The notes: a model not told the origin generated them from the sequence alone. Positions 8,970-18,239 are shown, counted from the stretch's first letter. The stretch is DNA of 64,000 bases from Geminicoccaceae bacterium (GCA_025999455.1 AP024683.1:1867501-1931500); one strand, 5' to 3'. Numbers and translations: made by a program.

Positions 8970-9221
8970 GAGGTTCCTCTTCGGAGATCCGCCGGGACGC
9001 GAGGGTAGGCCCGGGCCCGACGTCGGGCAAGGACGGCGGCCGAACCGCACGCGCCGGCGCGTTCTTTGCGACGACCGGCGCGCGCGGCGAACCGGCCCGG
9101 CCGAGCCCGGGACCGACGCCAGCGCGAGGCAGACCGTGGCGGGCGCGCCGAAGCGGCTCACCGGGCTCGTGACGAGCTCCGGTGATGGACGGGGTACGGC
9201 CGGAGCGCGCCACGGAAACCC

Positions 9222-9464
9222 TCACCGCGCCGGGCGACAGCGATAGTAGAACGGCTCGCGCGAGGGCAGCTCCTCGTTCCGGCCCTCGGCGACCCGGCGG
9301 CATTGGCGGCGCGCGTCGATCTCGCGGTCGGCGCAGAACTGGGCTTCGCGGCGCGCCTGGCCCGAGCGCATGTCGTCGCGTTCCAACGCGTAGCAGGCGG
9401 CGACGGCCGGCCCACTCGCCGCGAGGGTCGCCGAGAGGGCGAGGACCGACAGGAGGGGGCGCAC
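9222..9464 (-). CDS. Small secreted Cys-rich protein downstream of tadG-like gene
   Basis: 80 residues from a GTG start at 9464 (GGGAGC seven bases upstream), or 89 from an ATG at 9491 that overlaps the preceding stop as ATGA. A signal peptide (RPLLSVLALSATLAASGPAVAA) is followed by a charged, mostly helical domain with Cys in ACYALE, QFCADRE, RQCRR and YRCRP, so four Cys and probably two disulfides. I recognise no family. Its tight position after the TadG-like gene suggests it belongs to the same transcript. Confidence 0.65.
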   Translation of the reverse strand: MRPLLSVLALSATLAASGPAVAACYALERDDMRSGQARREAQFCADREIDARRQCRRVAEGRNEELPSREPFYYRCRPAR

Positions 9465-9487
9465 GGTCGGAGCTCCCGTCGGTGGCG

Positions 9488-10792
9488 TCATTCGAGCAGG
9501 GCGAAGCCGTTGCGCGGCACGACTCTGAGCGCTGCGGGATAGGGCACGTCGCTCGTGTGCGGCGCGAAGTTGATGCGGATTTCACCGCTGCCGTCGAAGG
9601 TGACCCCGTCGACGATCATCGTCGTCCACTTCGCGTCGTTGACCGGCGTGCCCTCGTTGGTCCAGTTCACCCGGCCGCCGAGGAGATAGACGACGCCTTC
9701 GAGCTCGAGCCGCGAGCGGTCGAAGGTGTGGGTCATGGCGTCGCGGACCGAGGCCAGCACCATCCCGGCGTAAGGACCGCTCCGGCGGCCCGAGAGCTGC
9801 ACGGTCGCCCGGGTGAAGTCGAGCTGGGCCGAGCTGTCGGAAAGGAAGATGACGACGTCGTCGCCGCGCAGGGTCGATCGGTCGACGACGAGGTGGTCGC
9901 CTTTGATGTGGTACTCGCCGGGGCGCAGGGTGACCGTGGCGCCGCTCACGATCTCGAGCCCGTCGCAGTAGGTCCCGGGCGAGAGGGTCGTCGTGGCCCC
10001 GCTGATCCGCAGGCGGTTCGCCGTGCAACCACCGGCCGGTGGCAAGCTCAGGCTCGCGAGCGGGTCGGGGATCACGTAGGGAGCGTATTCGAGGGGCGGC
10101 GTCAGGTTCTGCAGGTAATGATGGCCGTAGCCGATCGCCTGGATCGACTTGGCGACGACGAAGGCGTTCGGATCCTTCGGGTCGACGACGTCGTCCGGAT
10201 GGTTCGAGTTCGCATAGATGTGACAATCGGGGGCGGTGACCCGCACCGGGCCGACCAGATAGACGGTGTGCTTGCGGGTCGGGTGCATCGCCATCAAGCA
10301 GGCCGGCTCCTTGGCCGGCCCGGCGGTGGCTTTCGCCTCTAGATCGAAGAAGTCGACGCCCAAGACGCTGCCGAGGAAGGTGGGAAGCGGATTGCCGTTG
10401 GCGGCGGCACGCCGCAGCGTGACACGCACCGCGTTCGGCGACGGGCCGCCCGCCTGGAAGGTGCGGGTCGCGGAATCCCAGGTGCCGACCAGGAAATCGG
10501 CGTCTTTCAAGACCTCGCCGTGTTTGCCGGGTGGCAGATTCTCGGCGGCGATGGTGCGGGCCTCGGCGAGCGCCGCCGCGGCGTCCGGCAGACGCATCGA
10601 GGCGGCGAGGGCCGCTGCGTCGGCGGCACTCTGCAGCTCGGTTCGGACCATGTAGGCGTGGCCCGCGTCGACCGCGAGCGCGGCGAAGCCGGCCAGCACC
10701 GGCGCGCCCAGGGCCGCGAGGACCGCGATACCGCCGCGCTCCTCCCGCGCGAGCCGGGTCGATCCGCGCTCCATCTTGCCCCGTTCGGTCAT
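9488..10792 (-). CDS. TadG-like Flp pilus assembly / envelope protein
   Basis: 434 residues. A cytoplasmic Arg-rich start leads to a single membrane helix and the Tad_N segment (IAVLAALGAPVLAGFAALAVD, then GHAYMVRTELQSAADAAALAAS at about residues 20-65). The long extracytoplasmic part has a run of short beta repeats (SGATTTLSPGTY, SGATVTLRPGEY) that look like a right-handed beta-helix. Such proteins accompany tight-adherence pili, but no tad ATPase, prepilin or secretin gene is in this window. The ATG at 10792 has GGGAG seven bases upstream. It follows the TadE-like gene by 111 bases on the same strand. Confidence 0.85.
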   Translation of the reverse strand: MTERGKMERGSTRLAREERGGIAVLAALGAPVLAGFAALAVDAGHAYMVRTELQSAADAAALAASMRLPDAAAALAEARTIAAENLPPGKHGEVLKDADFLVGTWDSATRTFQAGGPSPNAVRVTLRRAAANGNPLPTFLGSVLGVDFFDLEAKATAGPAKEPACLMAMHPTRKHTVYLVGPVRVTAPDCHIYANSNHPDDVVDPKDPNAFVVAKSIQAIGYGHHYLQNLTPPLEYAPYVIPDPLASLSLPPAGGCTANRLRISGATTTLSPGTYCDGLEIVSGATVTLRPGEYHIKGDHLVVDRSTLRGDDVVIFLSDSSAQLDFTRATVQLSGRRSGPYAGMVLASVRDAMTHTFDRSRLELEGVVYLLGGRVNWTNEGTPVNDAKWTTMIVDGVTFDGSGEIRINFAPHTSDVPYPAALRVVPRNGFALLE

Positions 10793-10903
10793 GGCTCGCT
10801 CCCTCGAGGATCGGGATCTTCGGCCTCTTGTTCGCGCCCCGAACTTCGCAGCGAAAAGTTGACCGACCGTTAACGGCCCAAAGGTTCGCAACGGTCCCGG
10901 CGC

Positions 10904-11365
10904 TCAGCCGGTGCGGCTCGAGCTCCGGTAGACCACCCGGAGCTGCATCGCCGCGTCGCCGACCATCGGCCGGAAAAGGTCGGTCCAGAGGAGGGGAGCC
11001 AAGGGCACCCGCACCGAGACCGAGGCGTCGGTGGTCGGCGTGGGTGCCACGACCTCGAGCGTGCCGGTGACCCCGATCCGCTGGAGCTCCGCCCGGAGCG
11101 CACTGGTCGCGGTCGCGGCGGTGTCGGCGCCGAGGGCGAGCTGGCGGCAGATCTGCTGCGCGGCGGCGTAGATCTCGTGGCGCAGGAACATCACGTGGGC
11201 GAACTGCAGGGCGCCCATCACCAGGAGCAAGAAGACGGGGGCGACGAGCGCCATCTCGACCGCACTCGCCCCGCGCTCGCCGAGCCGCCGGACGAGCAGG
11301 CCCGCAACCGGCCGGAGCCGACCCCGCCAGCTGTCGGCTCGGATCCCGCCGCGCCTCGTCGACAC
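10904..11365 (-). CDS. TadE-like pseudopilin
   Basis: 153 residues. The hallmark segment ERGASAVEMALVAPVF, with a Glu in the N-terminal part of the hydrophobic helix, is the TadE prepilin-like motif; the rest is a short extracytoplasmic domain with one Cys (QICRQL). The GTG at 11365 is chosen because GGGAG sits seven bases upstream. It is the first gene of a TadE-TadG pair and probably minor-pilin-like or an assembly factor. The cognate pilus machinery would have to be elsewhere in the genome. Confidence 0.88.
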   Translation of the reverse strand: MSTRRGGIRADSWRGRLRPVAGLLVRRLGERGASAVEMALVAPVFLLLVMGALQFAHVMFLRHEIYAAAQQICRQLALGADTAATATSALRAELQRIGVTGTLEVVAPTPTTDASVSVRVPLAPLLWTDLFRPMVGDAAMQLRVVYRSSSRTG

Positions 11366-11502
11366 GCTCGATCTCCCGTTCTCCGGTCCGCGCCGGTTCC
11401 GCGCAGGCCCGCTTTCGCCTCGGGCTTTAACGCCGCACCGGTTAAGGAAAGCTTGCCATCCTATGATCGCGGCGAAGCCGTGGTGGGTCGGGCCGCGGCG
11501 GC

Positions 11503-11530
11503 TTGACACCGTTCGGGCGAAGCGCAGCTT
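11503..11530 (+). promoter_or_regulatory. Candidate promoter for solute-binding protein gene
   Basis: A perfect TTGACA at 11503-11508 is followed after 16 bases by CAGCTT (11525-11530), giving a leader of about 50 bases to the ATG at 11589. The layout is the same as upstream of aspS: consensus -35, 16-base spacer, weak -10 ending CTT. Confidence 0.45.
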
Positions 11531-11588
11531 GCCACGTGGACGGGCGGCGGGAGGTGCTCGCCGCGCGCATCGTCGGGGAGGGAAGGGG

Positions 11589-13181
11589 ATGCGGAGCGTG
11601 TCGGCGAACGGAGCGGCGCTTTTGGCGCTCGCGGTGGCGGCACTGGTCGTGGGACAAGCGGGCGAGGCGGCGGCCAAGAACACGCTCCGCTGGTCGAGCC
11701 AGGGCGACGCGCTCACAATGGATCCGCACGCCCAGAACGAGGGCCCGACCAACACGATGGGCCAGCAGATCTACGAGCCCTTGATCAACCGCGACCCGAA
11801 GCTCGCGCTCGTTCCCTCGCTCGCCACGGAATGGAAGGCGATCGAGCCCACGGTCTGGGAGTTCAAACTCCGCGCCGGGGTCAAGTTCCACGACGGCGCC
11901 GATTTCGACGCCGAGGACGTGGTCTTCTCGATCAACCGGGCGCGGTCCGAGACCTCCGACTTCAAAGGCTATTTGACCTCCGTCACGGACGTGGTCGCGA
12001 CGGATGCCGGCACGGTGCGGATCGTCACGGGCAAGGGCCCGAACCCGATCCTCCCGAATCAGCTCACCGAGGTCCACATCGTCGACAAGGGCTGGGCGGA
12101 GAAGCACGGGGTCACGAAGCCCCAGAACTTCAAGGGTGGCGAGGAGACCTACGCGGTCCGCAACGCCAACGGCACCGGGCCCTTCGTGCTCGTCCGCCGC
12201 GAGCCCGACGTGCGCACGGTCATGGCGAAGAACCCGAACTGGTGGGGGCTCGCCCAGGAGCCGCACAACGTCGACGAGATCGTCTACACGCCCATCAAGA
12301 ACGATGCGACGCGGGTGGCGGCCCTGCTTTCGGGTGAGCTCGACTTCGTCCTCGACCCGCCGCTCCAGGACATCGAGCGGCTGTCGAAGACGCCCGGCCT
12401 CAAGATCCTGCAGACCCCGCAGATCCGGACGATCTTCTTGGGGATGGACCAGGGCCGGCCGGAGCTCCGGGCGTCGAACGTCAAGGGCAAGAACCCGTTC
12501 GCCGACAAGCGCGTGCGCGAGGCGGTCTACCGCGCGATCGACATCGAGGCGATCAAGACGAAGGTCATGCGCGGCCTCGCCGCCCCGGCCGGGATCATCA
12601 CCTCGCCCGGCGTGCACGGCTACACGGCCGAGCTCGACCAGCGGCTGTCCTTCGACCCGGCCAAGGCCAAAGCCCTTCTGGCCGAAGCCGGCTATCCCGA
12701 GGGCTTCGAGGTCGCCCTCTCCTGCCCCAACGACCGCTACATCAACGACGAGGCGATCTGCCAGGCGATCACCGCGATGCTCGCCCGCGTCGGCATCAAG
12801 GTCGCGCTGCGCTCGCAGACCAAGACGATCCACTTCAAGGAGCTGCAGAACAAGGAGCAGGATTTCTACATGCTGGGCTGGGGCGTGCCGACGCTCGACA
12901 GCCACTACGTCTTCAACTTCCTCTACAAGACGGGTGGGGGGTGGAACCACACCGGCTACAGCAACCCGCGGATCGACGAGCTCACCGCGGCCATGGAGAC
13001 GACGATCGACCTCGTCGCGCGCGACGAGCTGATCGCCGAGGCCTGGAAGATCGTGAAGGACGACATCGTCTACGTGCCGCTCCACCACCAGGTCATCACC
13101 TGGGTGCTGCGCGACACGATCGAGATGCCGATCGAGCCGCAGGACAGCCCGCAATTCGCCTGGGCGCGCTTCAAGCGCTGA
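11589..13181 (+). CDS. ABC transporter substrate-binding protein, family 5 (peptide/opine/nickel type)
   Basis: 530 residues. Signal peptide (about 1-29, ending AGEAAAKN), then the SBP_bac_5 fold: TLRWSSQGDALTMDPHA at the N-terminus, LATEWKA, FKLRAGVKFHDGADFDAEDV (the family signature), and the FADKRVREAVYRAID helix of domain III. It captures a peptide-like or other small ligand in the periplasm for an ABC importer. No permease or ATPase gene is adjacent, which is unusual for this family. GGGGAGGG before the ATG at 11589 selects this start. The M16 gene follows 37 bases later and may be co-transcribed, which would fit peptide capture or processing (inference). Confidence 0.93.
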   Translation: MRSVSANGAALLALAVAALVVGQAGEAAAKNTLRWSSQGDALTMDPHAQNEGPTNTMGQQIYEPLINRDPKLALVPSLATEWKAIEPTVWEFKLRAGVKFHDGADFDAEDVVFSINRARSETSDFKGYLTSVTDVVATDAGTVRIVTGKGPNPILPNQLTEVHIVDKGWAEKHGVTKPQNFKGGEETYAVRNANGTGPFVLVRREPDVRTVMAKNPNWWGLAQEPHNVDEIVYTPIKNDATRVAALLSGELDFVLDPPLQDIERLSKTPGLKILQTPQIRTIFLGMDQGRPELRASNVKGKNPFADKRVREAVYRAIDIEAIKTKVMRGLAAPAGIITSPGVHGYTAELDQRLSFDPAKAKALLAEAGYPEGFEVALSCPNDRYINDEAICQAITAMLARVGIKVALRSQTKTIHFKELQNKEQDFYMLGWGVPTLDSHYVFNFLYKTGGGWNHTGYSNPRIDELTAAMETTIDLVARDELIAEAWKIVKDDIVYVPLHHQVITWVLRDTIEMPIEPQDSPQFAWARFKR

Positions 13182-13218
13182 GCGGGCGAGCGGGCCGGGG
13201 AGAAGGTCGCCCGAGCCG

Positions 13219-16050
13219 ATGACGTATCGCGCGCGCCTTCTCCTCCCGCTCGTGCTCGTCCTCGCGCTCGCCGCTCCGGCCCCGACCCGCGCCACCGACG
13301 CGCCCTGGCCGGTCGTCCTCGAAGGCGGCCCGCCGCCCCATCCCGCGGCGCGTTGGGGGCGGCTCGACAACGGCTTGCGCTGGGTCGTCCTGCCCAACCC
13401 GAAACCGGAGGGCGCGGCGAGCCTGCGGCTCCTCGTCGAGGTCGGCTCGCGCCACGAGCGGGAGAACGAGCGCGGGATCGCCAATCTCCTCGAGCACATG
13501 GCCTTCCGCGGCTCGGAAGGGCTGCCACCGGGCGAGCTCGCCGCCTCGCTCGAGCGGCTGGGGGCGGCCATGGGCCCCGACACGAACGCCCGCACGGGCT
13601 TCGATTCGACCGTCTACCAGCTCGAGTTGCCGCGCGCCGACGCCGCGGCCCTCGAGCACGGGCTGTTCGTCCTGCGCGAGATCGCCGACCGGCTCACGAT
13701 CCCCGAAAATCTCCTGGTGATCGAACGCGAGGTCGTGCTCGCCGAGGCGCGCCAGCGCGAGAGCCCGGGCCAGCGCGCCTTCGCGGCCTCGCTCGCCTTC
13801 CTTCTCCCCGAGACCAACCTCGCCGAGCGGCTGCCGATCGGCGACCCCGAGGTCGTGGCCGCGGCCGATCGGGCGCTCGTCGAGGGGTTCTATCGGCGCT
13901 GGTACCGGCCGGAGCGGATGGTCGTGGCGGTCGTGGGCGCGGTCGATCCGGACGAGGTCGGCACGCGCATCGCCCGGCTCTTCGCCGATCTCGTCCCGCG
14001 CGGGCCGGCGCCGGAGGAGCCCGAGCCGGTCCCGCTCGCCGCGCGCGGCCTCGAGCTCGCGCTCCGGATCGAGCCCGGCTTGCCGGCCGGCCTCGCGGTG
14101 AGCTTCCGCCTCCCCTGGGACGATCGCCCGGACGGGCTCGCGCCGCGCCGGGACGCGCTCCTCGAAGGGGTCGTGCTGCGGGCGCTGGGCGAGCGGCTCG
14201 CCCGGCTCGCGGCCGCCGCCGACCCAGATCTCGCCGGCCCCCGGGTCGGGATCGAGGAATGGGACCGGGTGGCGCGACTGTTGCGGCTACGCGCCGGGAT
14301 CGAACCGGCGCGGGCCGAGGCGGCGTTACGAACGCTCGGCCGCGAGGTGGCACGGCTCGCCCGCCACGGGGTGCTGCCGGGCGAGGTCGAGGAAGCCCTC
14401 GCGGTCCGTCGGGCGGCGCTCGAGGATCGCCTGCGCACCGCCTCCACCCGGCTGTCGCGCGGCCGGGTCGAGGCGCTGATCGGCGCCGCCCGCGACCGCA
14501 GCGCCTTCCTCGACGAGGCCGGCACGCTCGCCCTCTTCGACCGGCTCGCGCCCGCGATCGACGCCGAGGCGGCGAGCCGCAGGGCCGCGGCCCTCGTCGC
14601 GGGCGAGCCCTTGATCGAGGTCACGCTTCCGAACGCGCCCGCGGCGGAGGTCGAAGCCCTGCGGACGCGCCTTCTGGCCGCCTGGCGGGCGGGGCGCGAG
14701 GAGGCCGTCGCGCCGCCCTCCTTCGAGCCGGTGCCGCCGCTCGCCTATGCGCTCGATCCGGAACCCGGCGCGGTCGTCGAGCGCGAACGGATCGGCGATC
14801 TCGACCTGCACGCCGTCCGCTTCGCGAACGGCGTCCGGCTCGACGTCAAGCCGACCGCGTTCGAGGCCGACACGGTAAGGCTCACGGTGCGGTTCGGCCG
14901 CGGCCGGCTCGGGCTCCCGGCGGATCGGCCGGGGCTCGATCTCTTGGCCCGCCACGCGCTCGAGGCGGGGGGACTGGGCCGTCACTCGGCGGAGGAGCTC
15001 GAGCGGATCCTGGCCGGCCGGCGGGTGACCCTCGGCTTCCACCTCGCCGAGGCGGCGAGCCTCTTGACCGCCGAGGCCGCCGCCGACGAGCTCGAGACCG
15101 CGCTCGTCCTGGCCCGCGCCTGGCTCGAGGATCCGGGCTTCCGGCCCGAAGGTCTGGTGCCCTGGCGGCGGGCGCTCGAGGCGACCTGGCGGCGGCTCGC
15201 CACGCAGGCCGGCGCCACCCTCGACGGCCCGGTCGAGCGGCTCTTGCACCGCGGCGACCCGCGCTTCGGCCTGCCCGAGCGGGAGGTCGCCGAACGCCGC
15301 ACGCTCGAGGAGCTCGCCGAGTGGTGGCGGGCGGAGACCGCGGCGGGGCCGCTCGACGTCGCGATCGTGGGGGCGGTCGACCCGGAGCGGGCGATCGAAG
15401 CCGTGGCGCGCACCCTCGGCCGGCTGCCGGCGCGGGTCGAGGTCTCGGCACCGCCACCGCCGCCGCCCTGGCCCGGCGGCGACGAGACGGTCGTCGTCGA
15501 GCACGACGGCCCGACCGGCCAGGCGATCCTCTCGGTCCACCTCTCGACCGACGATGCCCGCGACCAGCGCCGGACCGAGGGCTTGGCCGTCCTCGCCGAC
15601 CTCCTGCGCGAGCGCCTGAACGGCCGGATCCGCGAGTCGCTCGGCGCCACCTACGCGCCGCGGGTCGGGAGCTTCGGCTCTTTCCTGATCCCGGGGCGCG
15701 GGGCGATCCGGGTGGTCGTGGACCTGCCGGCCGATCGGGCCCGCGAGCTCGCCCGGATCGTCGCCGCCGAGATCGACCGGCTCGCGGCCGATGGGCCCGG
15801 AGCGGAGGAGCTCGCGCAGATCCTGCCGCCGCGTCGGGTCCGGGCGGAGCGGGCGCTCCGCAGCAACGGCTTCTGGCTCGAGCGCGTCCTCACGGGCCGG
15901 CACCGCGCGCCCGAACGGCTCGAGCATGCCCGCACGCTCCTCGCCGACCTCGAAAGCCTCGACCTCGCGACCCTCACGGCCCTCGCGCGAACCTATCTCG
16001 CGCCCGAGCGGCGGTTCACGGTCCTCGTCCTGCCGCGCGGGCAAGGCTGA
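13219..16050 (+). CDS. M16-family (insulinase/pitrilysin-like) protein with altered zinc motif
   Basis: 943 residues, the size of two-module M16 proteins such as PqqL. It has a signal peptide (about 1-26), then four M16-type repeats. The N-terminal half should carry the inverted zinc motif HxxEH, but the sequence reads NLLEH: codon AAT (13483-13485) gives Asn89 where the first His is expected, while E92, H93 and a Glu near 169 at the expected spacing remain. The C-terminal half (from about 510) lacks the motif, as is normal. The protein is probably periplasmic and may be inactive as a protease, acting as a binding or chaperone-like partner. It is transcribed just after a peptide-type binding protein. 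Confidence 0.92.
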   Translation: MTYRARLLLPLVLVLALAAPAPTRATDAPWPVVLEGGPPPHPAARWGRLDNGLRWVVLPNPKPEGAASLRLLVEVGSRHERENERGIANLLEHMAFRGSEGLPPGELAASLERLGAAMGPDTNARTGFDSTVYQLELPRADAAALEHGLFVLREIADRLTIPENLLVIEREVVLAEARQRESPGQRAFAASLAFLLPETNLAERLPIGDPEVVAAADRALVEGFYRRWYRPERMVVAVVGAVDPDEVGTRIARLFADLVPRGPAPEEPEPVPLAARGLELALRIEPGLPAGLAVSFRLPWDDRPDGLAPRRDALLEGVVLRALGERLARLAAAADPDLAGPRVGIEEWDRVARLLRLRAGIEPARAEAALRTLGREVARLARHGVLPGEVEEALAVRRAALEDRLRTASTRLSRGRVEALIGAARDRSAFLDEAGTLALFDRLAPAIDAEAASRRAAALVAGEPLIEVTLPNAPAAEVEALRTRLLAAWRAGREEAVAPPSFEPVPPLAYALDPEPGAVVERERIGDLDLHAVRFANGVRLDVKPTAFEADTVRLTVRFGRGRLGLPADRPGLDLLARHALEAGGLGRHSAEELERILAGRRVTLGFHLAEAASLLTAEAAADELETALVLARAWLEDPGFRPEGLVPWRRALEATWRRLATQAGATLDGPVERLLHRGDPRFGLPEREVAERRTLEELAEWWRAETAAGPLDVAIVGAVDPERAIEAVARTLGRLPARVEVSAPPPPPPWPGGDETVVVEHDGPTGQAILSVHLSTDDARDQRRTEGLAVLADLLRERLNGRIRESLGATYAPRVGSFGSFLIPGRGAIRVVVDLPADRARELARIVAAEIDRLAADGPGAEELAQILPPRRVRAERALRSNGFWLERVLTGRHRAPERLEHARTLLADLESLDLATLTALARTYLAPERRFTVLVLPRGQG

Positions 16051-16113
16051 CGCGGACCCGCGTCCCGGTCGGCCCGCTTGCTCGTCGCGGGCGCACCGGC
16101 TAGGGCCGCGGCC

Positions 16114-17853
16114 ATGGGCGAGCCTGCCGGGACGAGCGACGCGCACCGCTGCGACCTCCTGGTCGCGGGCTCCGGGGCGGGCGGGATGGCAGCGGCGCTC
16201 ACCGCCCGGCTCGCCGGGCTCGACGTCCTCGTGGTCGAGAAGGAGCCGCTCGTCGGCGGGACCACGGCGCGCTCGGGCGGCTGGCTCTGGATCCCCTGCT
16301 CGCCCCACGCGCGGCGCGCCGGCATCGCGGACTCCAAAGAAGCGGCGCGGCGCTATCTCGAGCACGAGACGGGCAATCATTTCGATCCCGACCGGGTCGA
16401 GGCCTTCCTCGACGCCGGGCCGCGGATGGTCGAGCTCTTCGAGAGCCGGACGCGGCTGCGCTTTTTCCTGGGCCCGCAATTCTCCGACTATCACCCCGAC
16501 GCGCCGGGCGGGCTGCCGGGCGGCCGGTCGATCTGTGCCGAGCCCTTCGATGCGCGCGAGCTGGGCCCCGCCGTGGCGATGCTCCGCCCACCGCTCGCCG
16601 AGATCACGCTCTTCGGCATGATGGTGGGCTCGGGCAAGGAGCTCACCCATTTCTTCAACGTCACGCGCTCCCTCGAATCGGCCGGCTTCGTCGCCCGCCT
16701 GCTCGCCCGCTACGCCCGCGACCGGCTCCGCTACGGCCGGCCCATGCGGCTCACCAACGGCAACGCGCTCGCCGGCCGGCTGCTCGCGAGCGCCCTCGAT
16801 CTTGGCATCCCGATCTGGCGCAGCGCGCCGCTCGTCGAGCTCGTCCGTCGCGAAGGGCGGGTCGTGGGGGCGATCGTCGCGCGCGAGGGACGGCGGATCC
16901 GGGTCGAGGCGCGGGCGGGGGTCGTGCTCGCGACGGGCGGCTTCCCGCAGGACCGGGAGCGGCGGGCGCGACTCTTCCCGCACGCGCCCAAGGGCGACGC
17001 GCACTGGTCGCCGGCTCCGCCCGGCAACACGGGCGACGGGATTCGGCTCGCGGCCGCGCTCGGTGCCGCGACCGCCGACGAGCTACCCGCGGCCGCGGCC
17101 TGGGTGCCGGTGAGCCTGGTGCCGCGGCGCGACGGCACGAGCGGGGTCTTCCCGCACTTCGTCGACCGGGCGAAGCCGGGCGTCCTCGCGGTGAGCGACC
17201 GCGGCACGCGCTTCTGCAACGAGGCCGACAGCTACCACGATTTCTGCAAGGCGATGCTCGAGGCCTGTCGCGGCCTGCCGGGCGAGCTGCACGCCTGGCT
17301 CCTCGCCGACCATCGGGCGATCCGCCGCTACGGCCTCGGCTGGGCCAAGCCCTTCCCGATGCCGCTCGGGCCGGCGCTGAAGAGCGGCTATCTGCGCCGC
17401 GGCCGGACGCTCGGTGAGCTCGCCCGGACCTGCGGGATCGACCCCGAGGCGCTCGAGCGGACGGTCGGGCGCTACAACGAGGCGGCGCGCCGCGGCGAGG
17501 ATCCCGAGTTCGGGCGCGGCCGGACCGCCTACAACCGCTATCTGGGCGACCCCGCCGTCCGGCCCAATCCGTGCGTGGCCCCGCTCGACGAGCCGCCCTT
17601 CTATGCGGTCCGCCTCGTCATGGGCGATCTCGGCACCTTCGCGGGCCTGCGGACCGACGCCGCGGCGCGGGTGCTCGACCGCGAGGGCCGGCCGATCGCG
17701 GGTCTCTGGGCCTGCGGCAACGACATGGCGAGCATCATGGGTGGCAATTATCCGGGGGGCGGGATCACGCTCGGGCCGGCCATGACCTTCGGCTATCTGG
17801 CCGGGCTGGATGCCGCCCGGGCGCTCGGCCGCGAGGTGGCACGGGCCGCTTGA
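16114..17853 (+). CDS. FAD-dependent oxidoreductase of the fumarate reductase / 3-ketosteroid dehydrogenase type
   Basis: 579 residues. An N-terminal dinucleotide-binding motif (VAGSGAGGMAAALTA, about 14-28) and the GGTTARSGGWLWIP segment belong to the FAD_binding_2 family. The C-terminal FAD motif (LWACGNDMASIMGGNYPGGG) is that of KstD-like flavoproteins, which dehydrogenate or reduce C-C bonds next to a carbonyl. No signal peptide, so cytoplasmic. The ATG at 16114 is preferred over an upstream TTG because the FAD motif then lies at the usual distance from the N-terminus. The substrate is not deducible; tricarballylate- or steroid-type compounds are possible. Confidence 0.88.
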   Translation: MGEPAGTSDAHRCDLLVAGSGAGGMAAALTARLAGLDVLVVEKEPLVGGTTARSGGWLWIPCSPHARRAGIADSKEAARRYLEHETGNHFDPDRVEAFLDAGPRMVELFESRTRLRFFLGPQFSDYHPDAPGGLPGGRSICAEPFDARELGPAVAMLRPPLAEITLFGMMVGSGKELTHFFNVTRSLESAGFVARLLARYARDRLRYGRPMRLTNGNALAGRLLASALDLGIPIWRSAPLVELVRREGRVVGAIVAREGRRIRVEARAGVVLATGGFPQDRERRARLFPHAPKGDAHWSPAPPGNTGDGIRLAAALGAATADELPAAAAWVPVSLVPRRDGTSGVFPHFVDRAKPGVLAVSDRGTRFCNEADSYHDFCKAMLEACRGLPGELHAWLLADHRAIRRYGLGWAKPFPMPLGPALKSGYLRRGRTLGELARTCGIDPEALERTVGRYNEAARRGEDPEFGRGRTAYNRYLGDPAVRPNPCVAPLDEPPFYAVRLVMGDLGTFAGLRTDAAARVLDREGRPIAGLWACGNDMASIMGGNYPGGGITLGPAMTFGYLAGLDAARALGREVARAA

Positions 17854-17906
17854 GCCCGGCCGCCCGCGGCCTACATGCGGAGCGAGGCCGGAGCGAGGAG
17901 ACGTCC

Positions 17907-18239
17907 ATGGCGGTGCCCCCGATCGACGAGCGGACCCGGATCGAGCTCGAGGCCGCGGCGTTCCGCACCCTCGTCGAGCATCTGCGCAAGCGGACCGACG
18001 TGCAGAACATCGATCTCATGAACTTGGCGGGCTTCTGCCGAAACTGTCTCGCCAAATGGTACGCCGCGGCGGCGCAGGAGAAGGGCCTGCCGATCGACTA
18101 CGAGACCGCGCGCGAGATCGTCTACGGCATGCCCTACGAAGAGTGGAAGGCGCGCCACCAGACCGAGGCGAGCCCGGAAAAGCAGAAAATCTTCGAGAAG
18201 GCCTACGAGGCGACCCACGGCCATCCGCCGGGGCATTGA
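17907..18239 (+). CDS. DUF1244 family protein
   Basis: 110 residues, all-helical, with the family core DLMNLAGFCRNCLAKWY (CxxC within the helix) and YGMPYEEWKARHQ. DUF1244 proteins are small conserved proteobacterial proteins; structures exist but no function is established as far as I know. The two close Cys might bind metal. GAGGAG about eight bases before the ATG supports the start. It follows the FAD oxidoreductase by 53 bases. Confidence 0.9.
   Translation: MAVPPIDERTRIELEAAAFRTLVEHLRKRTDVQNIDLMNLAGFCRNCLAKWYAAAAQEKGLPIDYETAREIVYGMPYEEWKARHQTEASPEKQKIFEKAYEATHGHPPGH

Noticed and set aside
11462-11467. TATGAT as the -10 of a second promoter for the solute-binding protein
   Set aside because: A good -10 match, but no recognisable -35 lies 15-18 bases upstream; the TTGACA at 11503 is better placed.
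13353-16103. A second plus-strand frame of over 900 codons overlapping the M16 gene
   Set aside because: Out-of-frame shadow with an Arg/Ala/Gly-only composition and no motif.
14326-17004. A minus-strand open frame of about 890 codons opposite the M16 and FAD genes
   Set aside because: Antisense shadow: Arg/Glu/Pro-rich translation with no fold, while both plus-strand genes carry clear family motifs. The same holds for frames at 11442-13595, 21990-23747, 25701-27935 and 6782-8509.
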